64,000 nt of DNA from Streptomyces sp. NBC_01116 (lineage in GTDB: Bacteria > Actinomycetota > Actinomycetes > Streptomycetales > Streptomycetaceae). Numbering within the stretch: position 1 is the first letter of the stretch; the number at the start of each line of letters is the position of its first letter. Both the position numbers and the translations under genes were made by a program. The DNA lies in the NCBI RefSeq assembly GCF_041435495.1, contig NZ_CP108644.1, positions 2,728,001 to 2,792,000 of the forward strand, written 5' to 3'. The notes under the pieces were generated by a model. The model was not told the origin of the DNA. It made no database searches and saw nothing but the letters and a program-made list of their open reading frames with translations. This document shows positions 50,827-59,648 of this stretch, in pieces.

Positions 50827-53800
50827 ATGGCGGAGAAGGATCTGATCGACAGAGGTACGAGTCGTCGCCTCGCCCCCGCTGCCGCCGTCGGGTCCGCCGC
50901 TGTTCCCGCCGGTCCCGTCGCCGCTGCTCCCTTCGATTCCGTCGCCGCCGTCTCCGCCACCGGAGAGCCGTGGTGGCTCCCCGGGGTCGTCGGCGGCAGC
51001 CCCTCCGGCGAACCCGGCTGGGCGGTCTTCGCCCGGGAGGCCGTCGCCTCGGCGCCGCGTGACGTGGCGGTCGCCGACCGGGCGTACCCCGGACTCAGCG
51101 GCTTCGGGCCGGTCGTCGCACCGCTCGTGGAGGCGGCGGCCCGGCGGCTCCGGGACGCGCTCGCGAAGGACGGCGCGGCGGCAGACGGCTCCTCGCCCCT
51201 CCTGGCGGACTTCCGGCGGCAGCTGACGCGCCGGCTGTCCCGGATCGCGGCGCGCACCCTCGTCACGGAACTGCACGAGGCCCGGCGGCTGGGCCGGTTG
51301 AGCGGCGAGGGGCCCGAGGAGCGCTTCCGGGACTTCGTGACGCTGACCGCCCGCCGCGACGGCCTCGCCCTGCTCGTCACCGGCTACCCCGTGCTGGCCC
51401 GCCTCCTCGCGACGGCCTGCCTGAACGCCGGGGACGCGTTCGCGGAGATGGCCGTGCGGCTCGCCGCCGACCGGCACCTGCTGGCCCCGTCGGGGGTGCT
51501 CGGCGACCGGGCCGGTTCCCCGGAGGGCGGGCTCGGCGGGAGCGCGGGCCCCGGGGCGCTCATCGGTGTCGAGGCCGGGGCGGGCGACAGCCATCGCGGG
51601 GGCCGGTCGGTGATGCTGCTGCGGTTCGCCGACGGCACCCGGCTCGTCTACAAGCCGCGTCCGCTCGCCGCGCACCGGCACTTCAACGCCCTGGCCGAGT
51701 GGTTCGGTTCGCTGCCCGGCGCCCCGGAGCTGCGGGTGCTGCGCGTCCTGGACCGGGGGGAGTACGGCTGGGCCGAGTTCGTCGAGGAGCGGCCCTGCGC
51801 CTCGGCGGCGGAGACCCGGCAGTTCTACCGGCGCCAGGGTGCGCTGCTGGCCCTGCTGCACACGCTGGACGGTACGGATCTGCACCACGAGAACCTGATC
51901 GCCTGCGGCCCGCACCCGGTGCTGGTCGATGTGGAGACCCTGTTCCACCCGCCGCTGGGGCCCGCCCGGTCGCCCGATCCGGCCGCCCGGGCCCTGCACG
52001 ACTCGGTCCACCGGGTGGGCCTGCTGCCGCAGTTGCTCGTCGGGGACACCACCGCGCTCGACATGTCCGCCATCGGCGGGGGCCGGGCCGCGTCGTCGCC
52101 GATCGAGACCGCCGACTGGGCGGACGCCGGAACCGACCGCATGCGGCTGGTGCGGCGGGCGGGCCGCTTCACCGAGTCCGCCAACCGGCCCCGGCTGGGC
52201 GGCGTGGCGGCCGACCCCTCCGCGTACACCGAGACCCTGTGCGGCGGCTTCCGGGCCGGATACACCGCGATCAGCGAGTATCGGAGCGAACTCCTCGGCA
52301 CGGACGGGCTGTTGCGGCTCTTCGCCCGGGACGAGGTGCGCGTCGTACCCCGGCCGACCTGGACGTACACGACGCTGCTGGACGAGTCGACCCACCCCGA
52401 CCTGATGCGGGACGCCACCGAACGGCACCAGGTCCTCTCGCTGCTGCGCACCCCGCTCCTGGGCGTGCCCGTGCTGCCCGGCGTGGAGGACGAGGAGGTC
52501 GCCGAGCTGTGGTGCGGTGACGTACCGGTCTTCGGCACCCGGCCGGGCTCCACGGAGGTGTGGAGCGGCACCGGCCGTACGGTCCCGGGGCAGCCCGGCG
52601 GCGACCCCGCCGGCCCCACCGGGCTGGCGCGCGTCGAGGCGAAGGTGCGCGCGATGGACACCGTGGACCGCCAGGACCAGGAACGGATCATCCGGGCCGC
52701 CATGGTGAGCACCTCGCCCGAGCCGCCGCACCGGGCGGCGCCGGGCGGCCGGTCGCGGAGCGCGGCGACCGCACCGGAGCCCGAGCAACTGCTCTCCGCC
52801 GCACGGTCGGTGGGCGACCAGCTCGTCTCCCTCGCCTACCGGCACGAGCGCCGCACCAACTGGATCGGGCTCGAACTGCTCGGCGAGCGCTACTGGCGGC
52901 TCACGCCGATGGCGGCCGACCTCGCGGGCGGTTACACCGGGCCCGCGCTCTTCCTGGCGCAGCTGGCCGCGCTCACCGGCGCCTCCCGGTACGCGGAGGC
53001 GGCCCGCGAGGCGCTCACCCCGGTCCCGGGGCTGCTGGACGCGCTGCACGGGCGGGCCGAAGAGCTCGGGTCCCTGGGCTCCGGCGCCTTCGCGGGCCTC
53101 GGCGGCATCGCGTACGCGCTGACCGAGGTGGGCACGCTGCTGGGCGACCGGGAGGTGCTGGACCAGGCCGGTCCGGCCGTCCGGCTGAGCTGCGCGGCGA
53201 ACGCGGCCGAGGACGGGTACGGGGTGCGCGGCGGGGCGGCGGGCGGGCTCGTCTCGATGCTCGCGGTGCACCGCGCCACCGGCCGCCCGGAGGCTTGGCG
53301 TGGCGCCGAGCGCTGCGCCGAGCGGGTCACCGCCGCCCCGCTCCCGGACACCGGGGGCTTCGCCGACGGGGCGGCGGGGATCGGCTGGGCGCTGCTGCGC
53401 TTCGCCGGGGCCGGGGGCGACGCCCGCCACCGGAGCGCCGGGCTGGCGGCCCTGCGCCGGGCGACGGCCGGAGCCACCCGCGTGACCGTCGCCACCGCCG
53501 CCGGAGCGCCGAACGGTACGGCTCCCGGGGCGACCCGCGAAACGGCGGCCGGACCGGCCGCCGGGCCCGCCTGGTGCGACGGGGTGGCCGGAATCGCGCT
53601 GGCGATCGCGGACAGCCCCGACGCGCTGGCGGACCCGGAGCTGTCCGGCTGGCTCGCGGCGCGCTCCGGCGAGCTGGCGGGCATCGGGCCGCTCGCCGAC
53701 GACAGCCTGTGCCACGGGGAGTCGGGGCTGCTCGAACTCCTCGGCCACAGCGCGCTGCCCACCGCACGGCCCGCGTGGATACGCCGCGCCGGGACGCTGC

Positions 53801-53979
53801 TGGCCTCGGCGGACCGGGCGGGCCCGCAGTGCGGGACTCCCGGCCACGTACCGCACCCGGGGCTGCTCACCGGGCTGTCGGGGATCGGGCACGGGCTGCT
53901 GCGGGCCGGGTTCCCGGACCGGATCGGGTCCGCCCTGCTCCTGCGCCCTTCCGGCCCCCCGGCCGAACCACGGCTCTGA
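50827..53979 (+). CDS. lanM: class II lanthipeptide synthetase LanM
   Basis: A 1050-residue bifunctional enzyme. The N-terminal dehydratase (DUF4135, roughly residues 90-560) has RLVYKPRPLAAH and DLHHENLIA...VDVETLFHP, the kinase-like residues that phosphorylate Ser/Thr and eliminate phosphate. The C-terminal LanC-like cyclase (about 660-1040) keeps the zinc ligands Cys917 in WCDG and Cys962-His963 in LCHGESG. It should therefore be able to make thioether rings. ATG 50827 is preferred, with GGGGAGG and GGAG upstream. The only peptide gene beside it lacks cysteine. Its frame stays open after the TGA stop. Confidence 0.93.
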   Translation: MAEKDLIDRGTSRRLAPAAAVGSAAVPAGPVAAAPFDSVAAVSATGEPWWLPGVVGGSPSGEPGWAVFAREAVASAPRDVAVADRAYPGLSGFGPVVAPLVEAAARRLRDALAKDGAAADGSSPLLADFRRQLTRRLSRIAARTLVTELHEARRLGRLSGEGPEERFRDFVTLTARRDGLALLVTGYPVLARLLATACLNAGDAFAEMAVRLAADRHLLAPSGVLGDRAGSPEGGLGGSAGPGALIGVEAGAGDSHRGGRSVMLLRFADGTRLVYKPRPLAAHRHFNALAEWFGSLPGAPELRVLRVLDRGEYGWAEFVEERPCASAAETRQFYRRQGALLALLHTLDGTDLHHENLIACGPHPVLVDVETLFHPPLGPARSPDPAARALHDSVHRVGLLPQLLVGDTTALDMSAIGGGRAASSPIETADWADAGTDRMRLVRRAGRFTESANRPRLGGVAADPSAYTETLCGGFRAGYTAISEYRSELLGTDGLLRLFARDEVRVVPRPTWTYTTLLDESTHPDLMRDATERHQVLSLLRTPLLGVPVLPGVEDEEVAELWCGDVPVFGTRPGSTEVWSGTGRTVPGQPGGDPAGPTGLARVEAKVRAMDTVDRQDQERIIRAAMVSTSPEPPHRAAPGGRSRSAATAPEPEQLLSAARSVGDQLVSLAYRHERRTNWIGLELLGERYWRLTPMAADLAGGYTGPALFLAQLAALTGASRYAEAAREALTPVPGLLDALHGRAEELGSLGSGAFAGLGGIAYALTEVGTLLGDREVLDQAGPAVRLSCAANAAEDGYGVRGGAAGGLVSMLAVHRATGRPEAWRGAERCAERVTAAPLPDTGGFADGAAGIGWALLRFAGAGGDARHRSAGLAALRRATAGATRVTVATAAGAPNGTAPGATRETAAGPAAGPAWCDGVAGIALAIADSPDALADPELSGWLAARSGELAGIGPLADDSLCHGESGLLELLGHSALPTARPAWIRRAGTLLASADRAGPQCGTPGHVPHPGLLTGLSGIGHGLLRAGFPDRIGSALLLRPSGPPAEPRL

Positions 53980-54111
53980 CGACGACCACCTCACCAGGAC
54001 CACGACCGGCAACACCACGACCATCACCACCAGCCGCACCACGACCAGCCGTACCAGCAGCACCACCACCATCACCATCACCATCACCATCACCCAGAGG
54101 ATGAGGCAGAG
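53980..54111 (+). other. His-rich open stretch in the LanM frame between lanM and the peptide gene
   Basis: After the lanM stop (TGA 53977-53979) the same frame is open for 44 codons directly into ATG 54112 of the peptide. It would encode a His/Asp/Gln-rich segment ending HHHHHHHHHHHPEDEAE. It contains no ATG, GTG or TTG codon, so it can only be translated by stop readthrough or a non-standard start. Otherwise it is low-complexity CAC/CAT DNA. Confidence 0.6.
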
Positions 54112-54309
54112 ATGAAGCAGTTCGGTGACATGGCCCTGCAGGCGTCCGGCGAGATCGCGCACGAGGGCGCCTCCGAGCACCCGGCCGGGCAGATCTCCTT
54201 GGGGTCCACCGGAGGTCTCGGTGCGCGCGGCAGACTTCTCAGCGCCTCGGAGGGCGAGAGCGGCTACAGCCACGACCTGCCGTGGACCACCATGACGGCC
54301 CCTTGGTGA
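54112..54309 (+). CDS. candidate LanM substrate peptide without cysteine
   Basis: A 65-residue peptide 132 bp after lanM on the same strand. The first half is leader-like and acidic (MALQASGEIAHEGASEHPAG). The second half is rich in Ser, Thr and Gly (SLGSTGGLGARGRLLSASEG) and ends DLPWTTMTAPW. It contains eleven to twelve Ser/Thr and no Cys. GAGG at 54103-54106 is 5 nt upstream of the ATG. Position makes it the obvious LanM substrate, but without Cys no lanthionine can form within it. It could be a dehydrated linear peptide, need a partner thiol, or not be a precursor. Confidence 0.6.
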   Translation: MKQFGDMALQASGEIAHEGASEHPAGQISLGSTGGLGARGRLLSASEGESGYSHDLPWTTMTAPW

Positions 54310-54388
54310 ACCGTTCCAGCCAACTCAACCGTAAATGAGCCGAATTGGCCCGCTGCCGTAGGGGTTGGGCCTCCAGTAACCTGCGGCC

Positions 54389-57310
54389 ATGCGAGCCACT
54401 TCGCCGGTCATCGTCGGGCGGGACGAGGAGATCGGACTGCTGAGCAGCGCCCTGGACGCCGTGCGACGGCGTTCGGGGCGCGCGCTGTTCCTCCTCGGGG
54501 AAGCCGGTATCGGCAAGTCCCGGCTGGTGGGCGAGTGCGCCTACCGGGCGTACGGGCTCGGCATGCCGGTGCTGCGCGGCCGGGCCACCTCGACCGGGCT
54601 CGTCGTCCCCTTCCGTCCGCTCGCGGAGGCGCTGGCCTCCCGGTTCCGGGCCGCGGGCACGCCGACCGATCCGGAGCTCGCGCCCTACCATCCGGCGCTG
54701 GCCCGGCTGGTCCCGGAGTGGCGCAGGGACGGGTCCCCCGGCTATCCGGAGACGGTCGTGGAGCTGGCCGAGGCGCTGCTGCGGCTGCTGTCCGTGCTGG
54801 GCCGGGAGGCGGGCTGCGCGATCCTGCTGGAGGATCTGCACGACTGCGACACGGAGACCGTCGCGGTCGTCGAGTACGTCATCGACAACCTGGCCGATCT
54901 GCCCATCCTGTTCCTGGGCACCCTGCGTCCGGAGCCGGGCGCCGCCCTGGACCTCGTACGCTCCGCCGAGCGCCGGCACACCGCGGCGGTGCGGGAGCTG
55001 GGCCCGCTCCGCGACGACCGGGTGCGGGCGCTGACGGGCGCGTGTCTGGAGGCACGTCCGGAGGAGATACCCGAGCCGGTGCACCGGCGGCTGGCCGAAC
55101 GCGCGGCCGGCAACCCGTACTTGCTGGAGGTGCTGCTGGCGGATCTGCTGGACACCGGGCGGCTCCGGCGGACGGACGAGGGGTGGGAGTCGGCGGAGCA
55201 GCCGGGCGGCGCGGTGCCCTCGGACATCGTCCGCAGCTGGGCCCGCCGGCTGGAGCGGCTGGACGAGCCGGTGCGGGACCTCCTCCTGGCGTCGGCGACC
55301 CTGGGCAGCCAGTTCTCGGTGACGGTGCTCCAGACCGTCACCGGGTTCGAGGACCGGGCCCTGTTCACGCATCTGCGCTCGGCGGTGGAGGCCGGTGTCA
55401 TCGCCCCGGACGGCGCGGCCCCCGACCGCTACACCTTCCGGCACTCGCTGACCGCCGAGGCCCTCATCTCCTCGCTGGCGCCGGCCGAACGCGCGTCGCT
55501 CGCCCGGCGCGCCGCCGCGGCCATCGAGCGCTCCGGGCAGCCGCTGGACGAGGACGGCCGACAGCTCGTGGCCTCGCTGCAACTGGCGGCGGGCAACCGG
55601 ACGGGGGCGGCCCGCCAGTTCGCGGAGGCGGGAAGACGGATGCTCGCTTCGGGGGCGCACGGTTCCGCCGTGGTGCTGCTGGAGCGGGCGCACCCGCTGG
55701 CCGCCGAGACCGACCGGGCCGCCGTCGCCGAGTCGTTGGCGGTCGCCCGTGCCGAGGGCGGCGATCTGGACGGCGCACTGGCGCTGGCGGGCGCGCTGCC
55801 GCCGGTTCCGGCGCGTTCCGAGGCCGCCGCCCGGCGCGGCCTGATCCACATCGAGCTGGCCTGGGCGGCGGTCATGGCGGAGCGCACCGCCGACGCGGCG
55901 CTCCAGGTCGAGGCGGCCCGGATCCTGCTGGGCCCGTCCCCGCCGCCGGGCCGCCGGGCCGCGCTCGTGGTGGTCGACGGGTATCTGGCGCTGCTTCCCG
56001 GGCACGGGCAGAGACCCCGGGATCCGGCGGATTCCGAGCGGGCCGTGCGGGAGGCCGCGGAGACCGCCGAGGCCGAGGGGCTGCCCGTGGTGGCCTGTCA
56101 GGCCTGGCAGTTACTGGCGCTGCTGCGGCGCGAGGAGGGCTTCGACGCCGCGGACGCCGCACTGGAGCGGATGCTGTCGATCTCCACCGAACACGCCCTG
56201 CCGGTCTGGCGGGTGGAGGCGCTGGTGCGGCTCGGGGCGAACGCCTTCATGCGGACCGGGGACGCGGCCCGGCTGCTCTCCGCGCGGGCGGCGGCCACCG
56301 AACTGGGGGCGCTGCGGCTGACCCGCACGGTCGACGGGCTGCTCGCGATGAACGCGGTGATGTGCGCCCGGTGGGAGGAGGCGCAGGAGATCATCGACCG
56401 CTCGGCGGAGGCCAGCGCCCGGGTCGGTGACCGGTCCGCCCACCGCTATCTGCTGCTGACCGGGGCGACGATGGCCGCGCACCGGGGGCGGCGGCGGGAC
56501 ATGGACCGGGCACTGGCCGCGTTCCGGCGGGCCGGGGGCGAGCAGTCGCTGCTGGTGCCGCTCCGGTCGGGGCTGTGCCGGGCGTTCGGGGCGCTCCTGG
56601 AGGAGGACCGGGAGCGGGCGGCGGCGGGTCTGGACGAGGCGCTGGCCTGGGAGGCGGACCACCCGAGCTACTACTACCTGAGCGGGCGGTACGGGCTGCG
56701 GCCGCTGCTGCGGGTGCTGTCGGGCGAGGCGGGCCGGGCGGAGCTGGCGGAGGCGCGGGGTGCTCCGGGGGGCGCTCTCGCCTGGAACCGGCAGTTCCTG
56801 GAGCTGGCGGAGGCGGTGCTGCTGGGCCGGGAGGGGGACCCGGCCGGGGCCGGCCGGCTGATGGTCTCGTTCGATGTGCGGTCCGCGCCCTTCCCGGTCG
56901 TCCGCCACCTGGGCCTGCGGCTGGTCGCGGACGCGGCCCGCGCGGACGGGTGGGGCGAGCCGGTGGCGTGGCTGCGGTCCGCCGAGGAGTTCTTCTACGG
57001 GGCCGGGGTGCAGCCGGTCGCCTCCGCGTGCCGGGCGGCGCTGCGGCAGGCCGGGGCGAGCGTGGGCCAGCACCGGGGCGGCTGGGACCGGATCCCGTCG
57101 CCGCTGCGGTCCAGCGGGGTGACCCCGCGCGAGTACGAGGTGTTCGTGCTGCTTCCCGAGCGGCCCGGGAACCAGCAGATCGCCCGGCGGCTGTCCATCT
57201 CGCCCCGCACGGTGGAGAAGCACATGGCCAGTCTGCTGAGCAAGACCGGGCGCGCGGACCGGGCCGCGCTGTGCGAGTTCGCCGCCGAGTGCGCGGTCGA
57301 ACCGGCCTGA
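54389..57310 (+). CDS. LuxR-type LAL regulator with AAA ATPase
   Basis: A 973-residue regulator. The N-terminal ATPase has Walker A GEAGIGKS (residues 37-44) and Walker B ILLEDLHDCD. A long helical TPR-like middle follows, and the C-terminal LuxR HTH is GVTPREYEVFVLLPERPGNQ to SISPRTVEKHMASLLSKTGR. LALs activate secondary-metabolite operons in response to nucleotides or other ligands. No ribosome site precedes ATG 54389, but TAACCT at 54377-54382 could be a -10 for a leaderless mRNA. It follows the peptide gene by 79 bp and probably controls this RiPP region. Confidence 0.9.
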   Translation: MRATSPVIVGRDEEIGLLSSALDAVRRRSGRALFLLGEAGIGKSRLVGECAYRAYGLGMPVLRGRATSTGLVVPFRPLAEALASRFRAAGTPTDPELAPYHPALARLVPEWRRDGSPGYPETVVELAEALLRLLSVLGREAGCAILLEDLHDCDTETVAVVEYVIDNLADLPILFLGTLRPEPGAALDLVRSAERRHTAAVRELGPLRDDRVRALTGACLEARPEEIPEPVHRRLAERAAGNPYLLEVLLADLLDTGRLRRTDEGWESAEQPGGAVPSDIVRSWARRLERLDEPVRDLLLASATLGSQFSVTVLQTVTGFEDRALFTHLRSAVEAGVIAPDGAAPDRYTFRHSLTAEALISSLAPAERASLARRAAAAIERSGQPLDEDGRQLVASLQLAAGNRTGAARQFAEAGRRMLASGAHGSAVVLLERAHPLAAETDRAAVAESLAVARAEGGDLDGALALAGALPPVPARSEAAARRGLIHIELAWAAVMAERTADAALQVEAARILLGPSPPPGRRAALVVVDGYLALLPGHGQRPRDPADSERAVREAAETAEAEGLPVVACQAWQLLALLRREEGFDAADAALERMLSISTEHALPVWRVEALVRLGANAFMRTGDAARLLSARAAATELGALRLTRTVDGLLAMNAVMCARWEEAQEIIDRSAEASARVGDRSAHRYLLLTGATMAAHRGRRRDMDRALAAFRRAGGEQSLLVPLRSGLCRAFGALLEEDRERAAAGLDEALAWEADHPSYYYLSGRYGLRPLLRVLSGEAGRAELAEARGAPGGALAWNRQFLELAEAVLLGREGDPAGAGRLMVSFDVRSAPFPVVRHLGLRLVADAARADGWGEPVAWLRSAEEFFYGAGVQPVASACRAALRQAGASVGQHRGGWDRIPSPLRSSGVTPREYEVFVLLPERPGNQQIARRLSISPRTVEKHMASLLSKTGRADRAALCEFAAECAVEPA

Positions 57311-57391
57311 GGCGGGGCCCACCCGGGCCGGCCTGGGGCGGAGCCCGCCCGAACCGGCCTGAGGCGGCGGGTCGTACCGGTCTGCGGCAGG
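57302..57391. repeat. 26-bp imperfect tandem repeat starting in the LAL stop codon
   Basis: CCGGCCTGAGGCGG-type units recur at 57302, 57328, 57354 and, degraded, at 57377. The first contains the LAL stop codon (GCC TGA). The second reads CTGGGG instead of CTGAGG. No gene is supported between 57311 and 57593; the stretch also holds the SARP ribosome site. Confidence 0.6.
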
Positions 57392-57593
57392 GGCGCCGAA
57401 CCTCCCGGGGCAGGGTCCGTTCCGGGGGTCATGGGGGCCGGGGCGGGCAACATGGGGGCACCGGGCGGTTTCGGTCGGGTGGCCGGGCGGAAAATGCGTG
57501 CGGGGCCCCGATGTGCGGGGGCCGGGGCGGCGGCAGGATCGGGGCGTACGTACGGCCCAGTCCGCCGCCCGTCCCCCTCCCGGAGGCCCGCTG

Positions 57594-59648
57594 ATGACCC
57601 GACCTCCCGTCCGTACCGGCTCCGCAGGTGCGGTGTACGTCTCCCTGCTCGGCCCGCTCACGGCAAGCCTGGACGGCCGTGAGCTGCCGCTCGGCCCGCG
57701 CAAGCAGCGCCTGGTCCTCGCCACCCTGCTGGCCCGCCCCAACACCCCCGTACCGGTGGGCGTGCTGACCGACGCGGTGTGGCCGGACGATCCGCCCCGC
57801 ACCGCCCGCAAGAACCTCCAGGTCTACGTCAGTGCCGCCCGCGCCCTCCTGGGGCCCGCCGGGGAGGAGGGCCGGGAGCGGGTGGTGCACGGCTGCGGGG
57901 GCTACCTCCTGCGCATCGCCGAGGGCGAGCTGGACACCCTGCGCTTCGGGGCGCTGGCCCGCGCGGGCCGGGCGGCGGCCGGGCGGGGTGATCTTCCCGG
58001 TGCGGCCCGGCTGCTGCGCGAGGCGCTGGACCTGTGGGAGGGGCCGCCGCTGAACGATCTGCGGGACTCCGCCGAGGTCACCGAGGAGGCCGACCGGCTG
58101 GAGGCCCGCTGCCTGACGGTGTTCGAGGACTGGGCGGAGACCGAGATCGAGCTGGGCCGGGCCGCCGTCGCGGTGGACGGGCTGCGGGATCTGGTGGAGC
58201 GCCATCCGCTGCGGGAGCGGCTGCGGGCCGCCTGGATGAACTGCCTGCACCAGTCGGGCCGGCAGGCCGAGGCGCTGGCGGTGTACGACGACTACCGGCA
58301 GCTGATGGCGCGGGAGCTGGGCCTGGAGCCGAGTCCGGCGATGGCGGCGCAGTACCGCTCGATGCTCGGCCGGGGCCGCGAGGCCCGGCGGCCCGGCGCC
58401 GCCCGGGAGGCGGGGAGCGCGGGGGCGCTGCCCGCCTGTACGGGGGCCTTCACCGGTCGTCGCGACGAACTGCGGGACCTGCTCGGCGTGCTGGGCGGCG
58501 GCGAGGAGCGCGTGGTGGTCGTCTCGGGCCCGGCCGGGGCGGGCAAGTCGGCTCTCGCGGTCCGGGCGGCCCATCTGCTCGCCGACCGCTTCCCCGACGG
58601 CCGCGTCCGGGTCCGGGTGCGCCGGGAGGACGGTACGGCCCGGAGCCGGGCGGAGGTCCTGGCGGAGCTGGGACGGCTGTGCGGAGTGGCCGGCGCCGCT
58701 TCCGCGGGGGCGGAGGGCGGGCCGGCGGACGTCCGCGTGGCGACAGCCGCCCTCGCGGACGCCTGGCAGGAGTGGCAGGCCCGGCGGCGGGCGCTGGTCG
58801 TCCTGGACGACGTGCCGGACGAGGCGTCCGTACGGGGGCTGCTGTCCCGTTCGGGGAAGTGTTCCGTACTGATCACCGCCCGGGGGCAGTTGGCGGGTCT
58901 CGCCCCGGTGCACCGGATCGCGTTGCCCGCGCTGGCGGACGGTGAGGCGCTGGAGCTGCTGGGGAAGCTGATCGGGGCGGGGCGGCTGCGGGCGGACCGG
59001 GCGGCGGCGTTGCGGATCGTCCGGGCCTGCGGGGGGCTGCCGTTGGCCGTGGAGGTGAGCGGGATGCGGCTGGCGGTGCTGCGGCATCTGCCGCTGGCGG
59101 AGTACGCGGCCCGGCTCGACGACCCGTCGGCCGCGCTGGACGAACTGGTCGCCGGGGACGTGTCCGTACGGCATCGGATCGCGTCCGGCTGGCAGGACCT
59201 GGCGGACGGCGACCGGTCGGTGCTGGGGCGGCTGGCGGGGCTCGCCGAGGACGGGGGCTTCACCCTGGACCGGGCCACGGAGGCGCTGGGCTGCGGGGAA
59301 CGGGCGGCGATCCGGGCCGTGGAGTCGCTGATCGACGCGGGTGCGGTGACCTCGCCCGCCGGGGAGGTCACCGCGCACGCCGCGCTCTACGAGGTGCCGC
59401 GCCTGCTCGGCCTGTACGCCCGCGAGCGGGAGGCCGCCGACCGGCCCGGTGGTCGGGCCGAGCGGGAGGCCGCCGACCTGCTGGGCGTGGAGGCCGCCGC
59501 CCGCCCCGGAGTTCCGGCCGTGCGGGAGGCTCCCGACCGGGCGGGCGCGGAGGCCGTGCGGGAGGCCCCCGGCCGGGCGGGCGCGGAGGCCGTGCGGGAG
59601 GCCCCCGGCCGGGCGGGCGTACCGGCTTCCGCGCTCATCCCAGGGTGA
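57594..59648 (+). CDS. SARP/AfsR-type regulator with NB-ARC ATPase
   Basis: A 684-residue regulator. An OmpR-like DNA-binding domain (YVSLLGPLTASLDGRELPLG, LVLATLLARP) is followed by the bacterial transcription activation domain (LWEGPPLNDLRDSAEVTEEA, ALAVYDDYRQLMARELGLEP). An NB-ARC ATPase carries Walker A VSGPAGAGKSALAV near residue 315. It lacks the long TPR region of AfsR. The C-terminus ends in three copies of a 12-residue repeat (VREAPGRAGAEA). ATG 57594 has GGAGG 7-8 nt upstream. Its 3' end overlaps the convergent LanKC gene by 14 bp. Confidence 0.9.
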   Translation: MTRPPVRTGSAGAVYVSLLGPLTASLDGRELPLGPRKQRLVLATLLARPNTPVPVGVLTDAVWPDDPPRTARKNLQVYVSAARALLGPAGEEGRERVVHGCGGYLLRIAEGELDTLRFGALARAGRAAAGRGDLPGAARLLREALDLWEGPPLNDLRDSAEVTEEADRLEARCLTVFEDWAETEIELGRAAVAVDGLRDLVERHPLRERLRAAWMNCLHQSGRQAEALAVYDDYRQLMARELGLEPSPAMAAQYRSMLGRGREARRPGAAREAGSAGALPACTGAFTGRRDELRDLLGVLGGGEERVVVVSGPAGAGKSALAVRAAHLLADRFPDGRVRVRVRREDGTARSRAEVLAELGRLCGVAGAASAGAEGGPADVRVATAALADAWQEWQARRRALVVLDDVPDEASVRGLLSRSGKCSVLITARGQLAGLAPVHRIALPALADGEALELLGKLIGAGRLRADRAAALRIVRACGGLPLAVEVSGMRLAVLRHLPLAEYAARLDDPSAALDELVAGDVSVRHRIASGWQDLADGDRSVLGRLAGLAEDGGFTLDRATEALGCGERAAIRAVESLIDAGAVTSPAGEVTAHAALYEVPRLLGLYAREREAADRPGGRAEREAADLLGVEAAARPGVPAVREAPDRAGAEAVREAPGRAGAEAVREAPGRAGVPASALIPG
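59520..59627. repeat. 36-bp tandem repeat in the SARP 3' end
   Basis: Three units beginning at 59520, 59556 and 59592 encode VREAPDRAGAEA, VREAPGRAGAEA and VREAPGRAGVPA. The repeat is in frame and makes the protein's C-terminus. Its unit length is a multiple of three, so copy number can change without a frameshift. Confidence 0.85.

Noticed and set aside
50629..54273. 1214-codon minus-strand open frame
   Set aside because: It is antisense to lanM and the peptide gene; the encoded sequence is Gly/Arg/Pro-rich and unlike any family.
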